64,000 nucleotides of DNA from an uncultured Clostridia bacterium (GCA_937906945.1 CALCUE010000035.1:74496-138495), one strand, 5' to 3'; shown: positions 16,376 to 24,534, counted from the first letter of the stretch. The notes: generated by a model not told the origin, from the sequence alone. A program made the numbers and translations.

Positions 16376-17176
16376 TCAGAACATCGGAACAACGGCGACA
16401 CCGTAGTTCTCTTCGATGAAAGCGCGGACCTCTTCGGACTGAACGGCTTCGACAAGAGCGACGATCTTTTCGTCTTTCTCGTGGCCTTCTTTGACGGCGA
16501 TAAGGTTGGCGTAGGTCAGAGCGGCGTCGGACTCTTTGTCCTCAGCGGCAAGGATCTGATCGTCGATGCCGGCGCCAATGGCGTAGTTACCGTTGATGAT
16601 ACCGAAATCGAAGTCAGGAAGAAGCTGCGGGATCTGTTCGGCGGCTACTTCGGAGATCACAAGGTTCTTCGGGTTGTCTTTGATGTCGAGAACGGTAACT
16701 TCAAAGCCTTTGGAATCGTCCACGGTGATGTAGCCGAGATCCTGAAGGAGATAAAGGGCACGGGCTTCGTTGGAACCGTCGTTCGGGATGGCGATGGAGG
16801 TGCCATCGGTGATCTGGTCAAGGGTCTGGAGTTTGCCGGGATAGAAGCCGAGGGGCTCATAGTGAATCAGACCGGCGGAAACAAGTTTGGTGCCGTTGTT
16901 CTCATTGTAGTTGGTGAGGTACGGCTGATGCTGGAAGAAGTTGGCGTCAATTTCGCCGGAGTTCAGAGCTTCGTTCGGAAGAACGTAGTCGGTGAATTCC
17001 ACGATCTCAAGGGTATATCCTTTTTCGGCAAGGATGCCTTTGGCAACTTCAAGGATCTCTGCGTGCGGAGCCGGGGTGGCGCCGACTTTGATGGTTTTAT
17101 CATCGCTGCCGGAAGAGCAGGCGGCAAAGCTGAGTACAAGAATCAGAGCAAGTACGAGAGCAAGCAGTTTTTTCAT
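16376..17176 (-). CDS. metQ: Methionine ABC transporter substrate-binding lipoprotein (MetQ/NlpA)
   Basis: A 266-residue lipoprotein with a hydrophobic signal ending LSFAAC (lipid-modified C20), then KVGATPAPHAEILEVAKGIL and NEALNSGEIDANFFQHQPYL, signatures of NlpA/MetQ proteins that bind methionine outside the membrane. I start at the ATG at 17176: it has a ribosome site (AAGGAG) and begins the signal peptide, while residues upstream do not fit. It is last in the metN-metI-metQ operon, whose leader is a Met-type T-box. Confidence 0.94.
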   Translation of the reverse strand: MKKLLALVLALILVLSFAACSSGSDDKTIKVGATPAPHAEILEVAKGILAEKGYTLEIVEFTDYVLPNEALNSGEIDANFFQHQPYLTNYNENNGTKLVSAGLIHYEPLGFYPGKLQTLDQITDGTSIAIPNDGSNEARALYLLQDLGYITVDDSKGFEVTVLDIKDNPKNLVISEVAAEQIPQLLPDFDFGIINGNYAIGAGIDDQILAAEDKESDAALTYANLIAVKEGHEKDEKIVALVEAVQSEEVRAFIEENYGVAVVPMF

Positions 17177-17201
17177 GGTTTTTTCTCCTTTATAAAATAA
17201 A

Positions 17202-17870
17202 TTATCGGTTTCTTTTGTCGATTTTCTTTGCGGCAAAGTTGAAGCCCATCTGAATGAGCTGAACGATCACAATGATCAGAACAATGGTGATCAGCATGAC
17301 CTCGGTTTCGTAACGGTGGAAGCCGTAACGAATGGCGATATCTCCAAGACCGCCGGAACCGAAGGCGCCGGCCATGGCCGAATATCCGATAAGAGTGATG
17401 GTCGTGATGGAAAAGCCCCGGATCAAAGAAGGAATGGATTCCGGAAGAAGCACTTTCCAGGCGATCTGAGCGTTGGTAGCGCCCATGGTTTTAGCGGCCT
17501 CGATCACGCCGGGATCCAGTTCCGCCAGCGAGCTTTCCACCATGCGGGCCACAAAAGGAGCGGCGGCGATGGTCAGCGGAACAATGGCGGCGGTGGAACC
17601 AATGGCCGTTCCGACAACGAAACGGGTGAACGGAATGAGCGCGACCATCAGAATGATGAACGGAAGGGAACGACCGATGTTGATGATCGTCCCGAGGATC
17701 TGGTTGACGGCTTTATTCGGGGCGATGCCCTTTTTATCGGTGATGACCATGATAACGCCCAGCGGAAGACCGAGAACGTAAGCGGCGATCGTGGAAGCGA
17801 AAGTCATGTAAAGCGTTTCCAGCGTCCCTTGAATTAAAAGGTCCTTATACTGCATAAGAAATTCCGTCAT
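17202..17870 (-). CDS. metI: Methionine ABC transporter permease
   Basis: A 222-residue inner-membrane protein with five or six helices and the permease coupling motif EAAKTMGATNAQIAWKVLLPESIP (about 140-163), which contacts the ATPase. It pairs with MetN and MetQ to import D/L-methionine. Its ATG overlaps the metN stop by four bases (ATGA). Confidence 0.95.
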   Translation of the reverse strand: MTEFLMQYKDLLIQGTLETLYMTFASTIAAYVLGLPLGVIMVITDKKGIAPNKAVNQILGTIINIGRSLPFIILMVALIPFTRFVVGTAIGSTAAIVPLTIAAAPFVARMVESSLAELDPGVIEAAKTMGATNAQIAWKVLLPESIPSLIRGFSITTITLIGYSAMAGAFGSGGLGDIAIRYGFHRYETEVMLITIVLIIVIVQLIQMGFNFAAKKIDKRNR

Positions 17871-18625
17871 CGGGCATCACCTCCTTCTTCGTTACCGGTG
17901 ATTCCGAGCAGGAGCTTCGTGGCGGTGTGCTGCGGGTTGGCAAAGACCTTTTCGGTCTCGCCGCCTTCGACCAGTTCTCCTTCGTTGATCACGGCCACGT
18001 GACGGCAGATGGCTTTGACAACGCCGATCTCATGGGTGATGATGAATACGGTAACACCGAGTTTTTCATTGATATCCTTCAAAAGCTTCAAAATGGCTTT
18101 TGTTGTCAAAGAATCAAGTGCGGAGGTCGGTTCGTCGCAAAGAAGAATGGAAGGATTGTTGGCCAAAGCACGGGCAATCGCCACTCTCTGCATCTGGCCG
18201 CCGGAAAGCTGGCTCGGATAAACGCCCGCTTTGTCTTCCAGTCCGACGATCTTCAAAAGTTCATCGACGCGGCTATTGATCTCGTCTTTTTTCTTTCCGT
18301 CCAGTTCCAACGGGAACGCGACGTTTTCGCGAACGGTGCGCTGCATCAGAAGGTGATAACCCTGGAAAATGACGCCGACGCGTTTGCGAAGCTTCAGCTT
18401 TTCGTTGCCGGAAAGCTTGGTGATGTCTTTTCCTTCGATATAAATGGAGCCGCTGGTCGGTGTTTCAAGTTGAGCGATGCAGCGGAGAAGCGTCGATTTT
18501 CCGGCGCCGGACATTCCGATAACGCCGAAGATATCGCCGGCCTCCACGTGGGCGTTGACACATTTCAAAGCCCTGACTTCAATGGATGTTTTGAATGTTT
18601 TGGATAGGTTCTCAATACGGATCAA
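17867..18625 (-). CDS. metN: Methionine ABC transporter ATP-binding protein
   Basis: A 252-residue ABC ATPase: Walker A GMSGAGKSTLLR, signature LSGGQMQRVAIARAL, Walker B ILLCDEPTSALD and the switch histidine in VFIITHEIG. The C-terminal ACT-like domain that senses methionine in MetN of E. coli is missing (about 90 residues shorter), so inhibition by internal methionine is not expected and control probably rests on the T-box. The start is a TTG at 18625 after GAGG; the longer frame runs into the T-box terminator and is not real. Confidence 0.92.
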   Translation of the reverse strand: MIRIENLSKTFKTSIEVRALKCVNAHVEAGDIFGVIGMSGAGKSTLLRCIAQLETPTSGSIYIEGKDITKLSGNEKLKLRKRVGVIFQGYHLLMQRTVRENVAFPLELDGKKKDEINSRVDELLKIVGLEDKAGVYPSQLSGGQMQRVAIARALANNPSILLCDEPTSALDSLTTKAILKLLKDINEKLGVTVFIITHEIGVVKAICRHVAVINEGELVEGGETEKVFANPQHTATKLLLGITGNEEGGDAR

Positions 18626-18649
18626 TTTTTCTTTTCCTCGTTTCCGGAG

Positions 18650-18935
18650 CAATAAAAAAGCTCCCGTCCTTATAAAAGGACGGGAGCCGTAAAGCTCACG
18701 TGTTACCACCTTTTTTTATCTTTGCGTCACCGCAAAGACCTCTGTGGGTACGATCATACCCCGCCGCTATAACGGGCAGTCCCGTCGCAGCCTAACCGCC
18801 AGGCGGCTCGGTGCGCAACTCCAAGGCCATCTTCAGCACGTTCCGTTCGTTTCCCTTTCAGCAACTGGGAAATCTCTGTGACCGCGTCCGGTGCTTACTC
18901 TTCTCTTCATCGTCTTTCGATTATTCGGTTTCGAT
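18650..18935 (-). ncRNA. T-box riboswitch of metNIQ (methionine-specific)
   Basis: The 403-base gap before metN holds a T-box leader read on the minus strand. Stem I carries an ATG (complement of 18828-18830) directly before GCCTTGGAG, the position of the specifier codon in T-boxes, so it should sense tRNA-Met. The T-box motif AGGTGGTAACACG is at about 18699-18711. A strong terminator (GCTCCCGTCCT/AGGACGGGAGC plus T-run) lies at 18655-18687, with the competing antiterminator just before it. Uncharged tRNA-Met would allow read-through. Confidence 0.9.
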
Positions 18936-18941
18936 AAGTGG

Positions 18942-18970
18942 ATTATATACCTCCCTTTTTCGTTTGTCAA
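18942..18970 (-). promoter_or_regulatory. Promoter of the metNIQ T-box leader
   Basis: Consensus TTGACA, a 17-base spacer and TATAAT on the minus strand, just upstream of the leader. Confidence 0.88.
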
Positions 18971-19029
18971 CGGTTTTTTTGAATTTTTATCGAATATTTA
19001 TGATTTTATTCCGATAAAATATTCTTTTT

Positions 19030-21336
19030 TCAGTCCACGGAAAAGATTTTCATGACCAGCGCCGTCACGTCATCGGAATGACCGTCGCACCGCCGTTCCT
19101 TCGCCGTCGCCACCAGGGACGAGGCAATTTCCTGTGCCGGTTTCTCCGAAAGACACCGAAGCTCCGAAAGCACCCAGTCCTCCCCGGATGCTGTCACCCC
19201 GTCGGTCACCAGAACGACAATATCCCCACCGGAAAGAACCATGGCGGTTTCCTCATAGTCGCCACCGGAAAGGATCCCCGTCGGAAGCGAAATCGTCTCC
19301 ACCTTGGCGGTCTTTCCTTTCCGCAGAACGTAGGAAGGCGCCGCCCCGGCTTTATAAAAACAGGCCTGTCCCGAATAGAGATTCAGCGACACCACGTCCA
19401 AAGTGGCCAGCGACTCTTCTTCCGACTTGAGAAGCAGGGCCGAATTGACCAGGCGGATGGCGGAACCGAAGCGAAATCCGCCCCGCACCATCCGTGCCGT
19501 CAGCCCGCAAGCCACCGTTGAATCGAGCGCCGCTCCTTCCCCGCTTCCCATTCCGTCGCTTAAAATCATGTGCGCGCAGGAATAGGCGTCCACAAAGGTC
19601 TCGGCGTTGTCGCCGCAAAAAGTTTCCCCGTCGGCGTGGCTGTTGGCTTCGCCGAATTCCACCCGAAGGAACGGTTTTTCACAGAAGATGAGCCGCCGCG
19701 CGTTTTCCGAATCCCGGTGGGTCGGAAGCGCCATATCACAGCCGCAGGCGTCGGAAATCTCCTCCGTCAGCGCCGTCATATCAGCGTTCTTCAACCGTTC
19801 ACCGGAAGCGCTCACCTCCACGTTTAGACAACCGTCCGTTGTGTAATAGCAGGTGGAGGCGAAAAGCGGGATGTTCTTCTCCTCAAAAAGATGGCGCACC
19901 GCCTGGGAAAGTTTTTTGTCCGTACTCTTTATGGAGGCCGTCTCCGCCGCCAGATCCCGCAAAAGAAGCGCCAATCCATCGAATTGGTCCGTAACGACGG
20001 AACGAACCCGCCGTACCCGGCGCTCGGCGGCGTTTTTTCGGCTCGCTTCCTGCCAACGTTCAAAAATATCCGCCGCCAAGGCTTCGCTTTTGGGGCAGAT
20101 CGCCGTAAAATCCTCCGGAAAAGCCGTCCGTTTTCCCTTTTGCGCCGCCTGCCCCAGTTTTGTCAAGGCGTTTTTCGTTTCCGTCCGTTTTTCTTTCCAA
20201 CAAGTCCCGTTTTTCGGACAGCAGACGCAGAATTTTTCGGCGGAGGCGTTGAGCACCGTTCCCATGTCGATCAATCCCTCCGCCGCCATCGAATCCGAAA
20301 CCTTTCTTGTGGCGGCGGCCATATCATTCAAACCGGCGGCCGCCTGCCCCATTTTCGCCAATACAAGGTCCCTCACCGTCGCCGAATCGGTGGGACTTTC
20401 GTCCACGATCCCAAAGCGGGAGAAAAAACTGCCGGCCCGTTCCGGAAGCAGTAAAAAAGCCGCCGACGCGATCACCGATTCATAAAGCGGCGAAAAATCC
20501 GGATAGGCCCGCTTTTCCAATAGGCAGAAAATCAGCCTCGCTGTTAGAAACGCTCCTACTGTCCCCAGCTTTCCGAAAACGGAAAAAATGCCGGCCACAA
20601 GGCCACCCAGAGCGTATCCCGAAAGGGTCAGTCCTTCCAGTCCTTTGGTCAGCGTCACCGCTGTTCCCGTCGCGATCCCGGAAACGGCGCCGCCGCTTTC
20701 CTTCCCGTACCGGGCGGCAAAAAGGACCACAAAAGCCGCCAGAATCCCTCCGAGGCTCAGTTTCCCGAAAGTCACGGTGGAAAGGGACGCGGCGGCGATC
20801 GCCGCCGTCATAATGGCGGAAGCCCGATCCGCCGCCGGCCAGACCGCCGGATTTTTTCCGTGCTCAAGCGCCGTTCCCGTGCGCCGGAAAAAATAGGCGG
20901 AACCGCCGCAGAGCACCGTTTCCGTTAGCGCCATAAGGCCCGTATAGCCCGAAATGACCGTCAGCGCCGCGTAGCCGAAGGAAGCGAAAGCCATGCCGCC
21001 TCCGGCGATGAGCACCGTCGTCAAAAGGCCTTCCGTGAACCTTTCCAACACCAGTTTCATCCCAAACACCACGAGCACAGCGGCGACATAGCGCATATTG
21101 TTGATCGTTCCCACCGACAAAGCGTAGCCGAAAACCGCTCCCACCGCCGCCGAAAGACTGTTTTTTCGTCCGGAAGCGGCTGTCGCCGCCACGCCGAAGG
21201 GCGCCAGTTCCCCGAAAAGCACCGCCTTGGAGGCGGCGAACGAAAGCGCCGCCCAAAGCGCCATGGCGATCCATTCGGTCCCCTTTTCCCTGAATTTTGC
21301 TTTTCCTTCCTTTTCTTTCGCCAAAAGACCCGTCAT
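19030..21336 (-). CDS. spoIIE: Stage II sporulation protein E (SpoIIE), PP2C-type phosphatase
   Basis: A 768-residue protein. The first 310 residues form about ten membrane helices, then a central region with cysteines (CVCCPKNGTC, about 375-385), then a C-terminal PP2C phosphatase domain with the metal-binding motifs ILSDGMGSGEGAALDS, VLVTDGVTA and SDDVTALV. SpoIIE sits at the polar septum, interacts with FtsZ and dephosphorylates SpoIIAA to release sigma F in the forespore. Length and order are normal. It is transcribed toward metN from a promoter with an unusual 21-base spacer. Confidence 0.95.
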   Translation of the reverse strand: MTGLLAKEKEGKAKFREKGTEWIAMALWAALSFAASKAVLFGELAPFGVAATAASGRKNSLSAAVGAVFGYALSVGTINNMRYVAAVLVVFGMKLVLERFTEGLLTTVLIAGGGMAFASFGYAALTVISGYTGLMALTETVLCGGSAYFFRRTGTALEHGKNPAVWPAADRASAIMTAAIAAASLSTVTFGKLSLGGILAAFVVLFAARYGKESGGAVSGIATGTAVTLTKGLEGLTLSGYALGGLVAGIFSVFGKLGTVGAFLTARLIFCLLEKRAYPDFSPLYESVIASAAFLLLPERAGSFFSRFGIVDESPTDSATVRDLVLAKMGQAAAGLNDMAAATRKVSDSMAAEGLIDMGTVLNASAEKFCVCCPKNGTCWKEKRTETKNALTKLGQAAQKGKRTAFPEDFTAICPKSEALAADIFERWQEASRKNAAERRVRRVRSVVTDQFDGLALLLRDLAAETASIKSTDKKLSQAVRHLFEEKNIPLFASTCYYTTDGCLNVEVSASGERLKNADMTALTEEISDACGCDMALPTHRDSENARRLIFCEKPFLRVEFGEANSHADGETFCGDNAETFVDAYSCAHMILSDGMGSGEGAALDSTVACGLTARMVRGGFRFGSAIRLVNSALLLKSEEESLATLDVVSLNLYSGQACFYKAGAAPSYVLRKGKTAKVETISLPTGILSGGDYEETAMVLSGGDIVVLVTDGVTASGEDWVLSELRCLSEKPAQEIASSLVATAKERRCDGHSDDVTALVMKIFSVD

Positions 21337-21377
21337 TCTGGCTCACTCCTTGTTTTCAGATTTTCCCCTATTCTCCC

Positions 21378-21410
21378 AGTATAGATAATGTAAATGGAAA
21401 ATTCTGTCAA
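21378..21410 (-). promoter_or_regulatory. spoIIE promoter with 21-base spacer
   Basis: On the minus strand TTGACA is separated by 21 bases from TATACT, about 40 bases before the spoIIE ATG. In Bacillus subtilis the Spo0A-activated spoIIE and spoIIG promoters have the same long spacing. A weaker alternative is TATCTA at 17 bases. No exact 0A box (TGNCGAA) was seen, only TGACAGA over the -35. Confidence 0.6.
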
Positions 21411-21424
21411 AGAAGCGATCGCCA

Positions 21425-21458
21425 TAAAAAAACAGGGAGCCTTTCGGCTCCCCGCTCT
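21425..21458 (-). terminator. Terminator of the amidohydrolase operon
   Basis: GGGAGCC/GGCTCCC stem with seven T on the minus strand, just past the small membrane gene and before spoIIE. Confidence 0.8.
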
Positions 21459-21463
21459 TTCTT

Positions 21464-21655
21464 TTATCGTTTCATTTTTCTCGCGGTGGTAAACATCAGC
21501 ACCGCCACCGCCACAAGGCTGACAACGCCGACGATCCGAACGACCCCGTCCGGCAAAGTCGCGTCAAAAAGGCGGGGCACGGTGAGGATCAGCCCGCAAA
21601 GACCGCAGGCCAGAAGGCTGATCGTCCAGATCTTTTGATTGGTTTCCTTTTTCAT
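21464..21655 (-). CDS. Small two-helix membrane protein of unknown function
   Basis: A 63-residue protein with two hydrophobic segments (about 8-26 and 38-57) and basic ends (MKKETNQK and TARKMKR). I choose the second of two adjacent ATGs, five bases after GGAG; the first would be only two bases away. It follows the amidohydrolase by ten bases and so belongs to the same transcript. No family recognised. Confidence 0.65.
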   Translation of the reverse strand: MKKETNQKIWTISLLACGLCGLILTVPRLFDATLPDGVVRIVGVVSLVAVAVLMFTTARKMKR

Positions 21656-21665
21656 CATAGCTCCT

Positions 21666-22817
21666 TTACGGTCTTTTAAGGATTTTTCCGCCGCCGATGA
21701 CCCAAACCGGTTCCTCAAAAAGAGAAAGGGGATCCCCTTCGAAAACGGCAAGATCCGCGATCCGTCCCGGCGCTACTGAACCAATTTCCCCTTCCAGTCC
21801 CAAGATCTTCGCCGGGATGGAGGTGATGGCCCGAAGGGCGTCGTCATGCCGCATTCCGGCCCGAACGGCGATCGCCGCCGAAAGAGGCAGATATTTGATC
21901 GGCACCACCGGATGGTCGGTACAAATAGCGACGGTGACGCCGTTTTCTTTCAAAACGGCGGCGCTTCTCTCTTCCTGATTGACAAGCTCCGGTTTGGTCC
22001 TGGTCCCGAGGACCGGTCCGACAATGACCGGAACGTCCGCTTTCGCCAGATCTTCCGCCCGAAGATAGCCTTCCGTTCCGTGCACGATCACAGCGTTGAG
22101 ACGGAATTCCTTCGCGATGCGGATGGCGGTAAAGATATCGTCACAGCGATGGGCGTGGAAATGAGCCTGCACCGAACCGTCCAGTACGCCGGCCAGCGCT
22201 TCGCATTTCATATCGAATTCCGGCTCGTCCTCCGGATTTTCGGCGGCGGCTTTGTCCCTCAAATAACGCTGCGCCTTGAAAAGCTGTTCCCGGATAATGG
22301 CCGCCGTCGCCATTCTCGTGGTCGGTGTCTCCTCTTTTTCGTGATAGGTGTTTTTCGGGTTCTCGCCGAGGGCGAATTTCATCGCGACCGGCGCTTTCAA
22401 TACCATCTCATCCACACCGCTCCCATAGGTGTGCAAAATCGCCAGTTGCCCCGCCACCGGATTGGCGCTTCCCGGTCCGGTCACAACAGTCGTGACCCCC
22501 GCCATCAGCGCCTCCTGAAAACATTTGTCGGCGGGATTGATCCCGTCCACCGCCCGAAGATGGGGCGTTGCCGGGTCGGTATCCTCGTTGCCGTCGTCTC
22601 CCTCAAAACCGGAACCGTCGGCCCACATTCCGATATGGCAGTGGGCGTCAATGAACCCGGGATAGACCGTCTTTCCGCCGAGGTCGAACCGTTCGTTGTC
22701 CCTGGGACAAAAGTCCATCGGCCCGACGTCAAGGATCCGTCCCTCTTTTATAAGGACGTAGCCGTTTTCAATCGTCTCCGAGACCGCTGTAAAAATTCTG
22801 GCGTTATAAAAAAGCAT
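21666..22817 (-). CDS. Amidohydrolase-superfamily metal-dependent hydrolase
   Basis: A 383-residue enzyme with the amidohydrolase layout: N-terminal beta-sandwich, GKTVYPGFIDAHCHIG with the HxH metal pair near residue 60, histidines in VQAHFHAHR and VIVHGTEG, the aspartate in ICTDHP, and the C-terminal GSVAPGRIADLAVFEGDPL. It resembles imidazolonepropionase/dihydroorotase-like hydrolases; the substrate is unknown. The start is the ATG at 22817, after AAGGAG. With the small membrane gene it lies between yabR and spoIIE, which are adjacent in Bacillus. Confidence 0.88.
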   Translation of the reverse strand: MLFYNARIFTAVSETIENGYVLIKEGRILDVGPMDFCPRDNERFDLGGKTVYPGFIDAHCHIGMWADGSGFEGDDGNEDTDPATPHLRAVDGINPADKCFQEALMAGVTTVVTGPGSANPVAGQLAILHTYGSGVDEMVLKAPVAMKFALGENPKNTYHEKEETPTTRMATAAIIREQLFKAQRYLRDKAAAENPEDEPEFDMKCEALAGVLDGSVQAHFHAHRCDDIFTAIRIAKEFRLNAVIVHGTEGYLRAEDLAKADVPVIVGPVLGTRTKPELVNQEERSAAVLKENGVTVAICTDHPVVPIKYLPLSAAIAVRAGMRHDDALRAITSIPAKILGLEGEIGSVAPGRIADLAVFEGDPLSLFEEPVWVIGGGKILKRP

Positions 22818-22835
22818 AGCTTCTCCTTTTATCAA

Positions 22836-22870
22836 AAAAGCCTCCCGTTATCCCGGAGGCCTGTTTTTAT
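22836..22870 (-). terminator. Terminator of the yabP-yabQ-divIC-yabR unit
   Basis: GCCTCC/GGAGGC stem with a T-run on the minus strand just past yabR, which separates it from the amidohydrolase pair. Confidence 0.7.
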
Positions 22871-22886
22871 CCGGGTATCGCCCGTT

Positions 22887-23336
22887 TTATGACTGTTTGG
22901 AACGACGGTTCTGCGCGCCGCGACGGGTGTCGATCACTTTTTTAAGGTCGCCCATCTTTTCGTCGCTGGACTGTTTGAACTGGCTCATCATGTCCTCAAA
23001 AGAAAGATTTTCCTTCTGCTTCGGGTGAAACTCAAAACTGTCCGCCGTTTTGTGTTCCGTAAGGTGCTGCTCCCTCTTCGGATGGCGCTCCCGTTTTTCC
23101 GGTTCCTCCGTCTGCTTCATCGAAAGACTGATCTTGCCCTCCGGGCTGATCGCCAGGATCTTCACTTTCACCGTGTCACCGATCTGGACAAAATCTTTGA
23201 TGTCTTTGACGTAGGTACGGGCGACCTCCGAAATATGGACCATGCCGGTCACGTTTTCCTCGATCCGCACAAAAACGCCGAAATTTGTAATTCCCGAAAC
23301 TTTTCCTTCCACAATAGAGCCTACTTCAGCTTCCAT
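22887..23336 (-). CDS. yabR: S1-domain RNA-binding protein (YabR-like)
   Basis: A 149-residue protein with one S1 domain at residues 3-72 (VGSIVEGKVSGITNFGVFVRI, GMVHISEVARTYVKDI, GKISLSMK) and a charged, disordered tail with many K/R/E/H. S1 domains bind RNA; YabR/GSP13 proteins associate with ribosomes. I use the ATG at 23336 because it matches the family start; AGGGGG lies 13 bases upstream, and a TTG seven codons earlier is an alternative. The place directly after divIC is as in Bacillus. Confidence 0.88.
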   Translation of the reverse strand: MEAEVGSIVEGKVSGITNFGVFVRIEENVTGMVHISEVARTYVKDIKDFVQIGDTVKVKILAISPEGKISLSMKQTEEPEKRERHPKREQHLTEHKTADSFEFHPKQKENLSFEDMMSQFKQSSDEKMGDLKKVIDTRRGAQNRRSKQS

Positions 23337-23368
23337 GAAAGAACCGATCCCCCTCAAATTATTTTGCG

Positions 23369-23668
23369 CTAATTGGTACCGGAAACATCGACGTAAAAAT
23401 GCTCGTCCCCATAAGCGTAACCGAGCTTGGCCCGAGCCTGCTGTTCGATGAATTCATCGGTCCCGTAGCTGTCCAACGTTTTTCTGAGCTCCTCATTCCG
23501 GACCTGATACTCATGATACTGGGTCTTCAGCGTCTCCAGTTCCGATTTTTTCTCCATGATCGTAGCCTGTGTGGCGATCAGGGAATACAGAAGATAGATG
23601 CCGAAGGCAAGTATCGCCAGACGAATCAGAAGATTCTTTTCCTTCTTTTTGGAATCCGTTGTTTTCAA
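23369..23668 (-). CDS. divIC: Septum formation initiator DivIC/FtsB family
   Basis: A 99-residue bitopic protein: a short basic cytosolic tail, one membrane helix (LLIRLAILAFGIYLLYSLIA, about 13-32) and an external coiled coil (about 35-70) ending in ARAKLGYAYGDEHFYVD, the family C-terminus. DivIC acts with FtsL and DivIB in the divisome. The start is a TTG at 23668, ten bases after AAGGAG. Its first 158 bases overlap the end of yabQ in another frame. Confidence 0.9.
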   Translation of the reverse strand: MKTTDSKKKEKNLLIRLAILAFGIYLLYSLIATQATIMEKKSELETLKTQYHEYQVRNEELRKTLDSYGTDEFIEQQARAKLGYAYGDEHFYVDVSGTN

Positions 23669-24197
23669 AATCCGGTCGCTCCTTTCCGCCCGTTCTCCCG
23701 CAAAAAGAACGAGCCTTTCTCACACTTAGACATAGTATATTATATACTAACTGCCTCGGTTTTTTCAAGAGGTTTTTGGCATAAAATCGGGCTTTTTCAC
23801 AAATAATTTTCCGCTTCGGTCTCCCTTTTTCCCAAAGCCAGCGAAGCGGCTTAAGAAAAAGCTTTCCCACCGTCCGAAGAAGACGAACTATTTTCTTTTC
23901 CAGATAAAAAATCAGCTTCCCCGCCGTTTTGTACCAGACAAAAAATCCCGCCGCCGTTCCTCCGTAAAGATAGGCACGGGGCATTCCGTAATTTTCCTCC
24001 AGGAAAAACGAAAAAAGCAGAAAACCGGCCCAGACACAATAGAAAACGTCAAAGGCGATCCGAATTCCCACCGCCTTGGGGAAAAAGAGCTTCAGAAACC
24101 GAAAGACGTCATAGCACCCTCCCAATACCAGTCCCAAAAGAAGGGAACGGAACAGAAGAACGGCCTGGTCCCCCAAAATATCCGTCGTGTAGATCAT
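23511..24197 (-). CDS. yabQ: Spore cortex biosynthesis protein YabQ
   Basis: A protein of about 228 residues with four hydrophobic segments in the first 110 (LLFRSLLLGLVLGGCYDVFRF and following), as in YabQ, a mother-cell membrane protein needed for spore cortex. After the membrane region comes a long basic stretch. The last 50 or so residues, from about 23668 on, lie over divIC in another frame and look like shifted coding. The start at 24197 overlaps the yabP stop (ATGA). A lost stop codon or small frameshift near 23670 is possible. Confidence 0.82.
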   Translation of the reverse strand: MIYTTDILGDQAVLLFRSLLLGLVLGGCYDVFRFLKLFFPKAVGIRIAFDVFYCVWAGFLLFSFFLEENYGMPRAYLYGGTAAGFFVWYKTAGKLIFYLEKKIVRLLRTVGKLFLKPLRWLWEKGRPKRKIICEKARFYAKNLLKKPRQLVYNILCLSVRKARSFCGRTGGKERPDFENNGFQKEGKESSDSSGDTCLRHLSSVFPDRHTGYDHGEKIGTGDAEDPVS

Positions 24198-24484
24198 CGG
24201 AACAGCTTTTCCCAAAAACCGGCCCGTCGGGAAAGCTCCGCCGGATAGAGGATCGCCTCCACCTCTCCCTCCAGACGCAGTTCCCCGTTTTCTTTCGAGA
24301 ACGAAACCACCTTCAGGTTTTTCCCTTTGACGACCAGCTTTCGCTCCGGGATCATGGCCCGAATGGTCTCTCCGTCCAATGTCTCAACGCTTAAGACTCC
24401 AAAGGCCAGAAGACCTTTCCGATCCTCATGAAGCTCGAGCGTATGCGGTCTTCGCGGCGCTTCTTCCGCTTGTTTCATCGCCAT
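24194..24484 (-). CDS. yabP: Sporulation protein YabP
   Basis: A protein of about 96 residues of the YabP/YqfC family: HTLELHEDRKGLLAFGVLSVETLDGETIRA followed by LVVKGKNLKVVSFSKENGELRLEGEVEAI, the beta-rich core. In Bacillus yabP is expressed in the mother cell under sigma E and is required for sporulation. Starts at 24484 (ATG) or 24478 (ATG) both follow AAGGAAGG. It is first in the yabP-yabQ-divIC-yabR unit and has a sigma E-like promoter. Confidence 0.88.
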   Translation of the reverse strand: MAMKQAEEAPRRPHTLELHEDRKGLLAFGVLSVETLDGETIRAMIPERKLVVKGKNLKVVSFSKENGELRLEGEVEAILYPAELSRRAGFWEKLFR

Positions 24485-24505
24485 CACCTTCCTTTCTGTT
24501 CCCAG

Positions 24506-24534
24506 ATTCTATGAACGGCGGCATTTTTTTATGC
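24506..24534 (-). promoter_or_regulatory. Sigma E-like promoter of yabP
   Basis: On the minus strand GCATAAA, a 14-base spacer and CATAGAAT lie about 20 bases before yabP. The sigma E consensus is KMATATW-14/15-CATACANT, so this differs by one base in each box. Confidence 0.5.

Noticed and set aside
18626..18709. N-terminal extension of metN
   Set aside because: These codons lie in the T-box terminator; the TTG at 18625 with its ribosome site is the start that matches MetN proteins.
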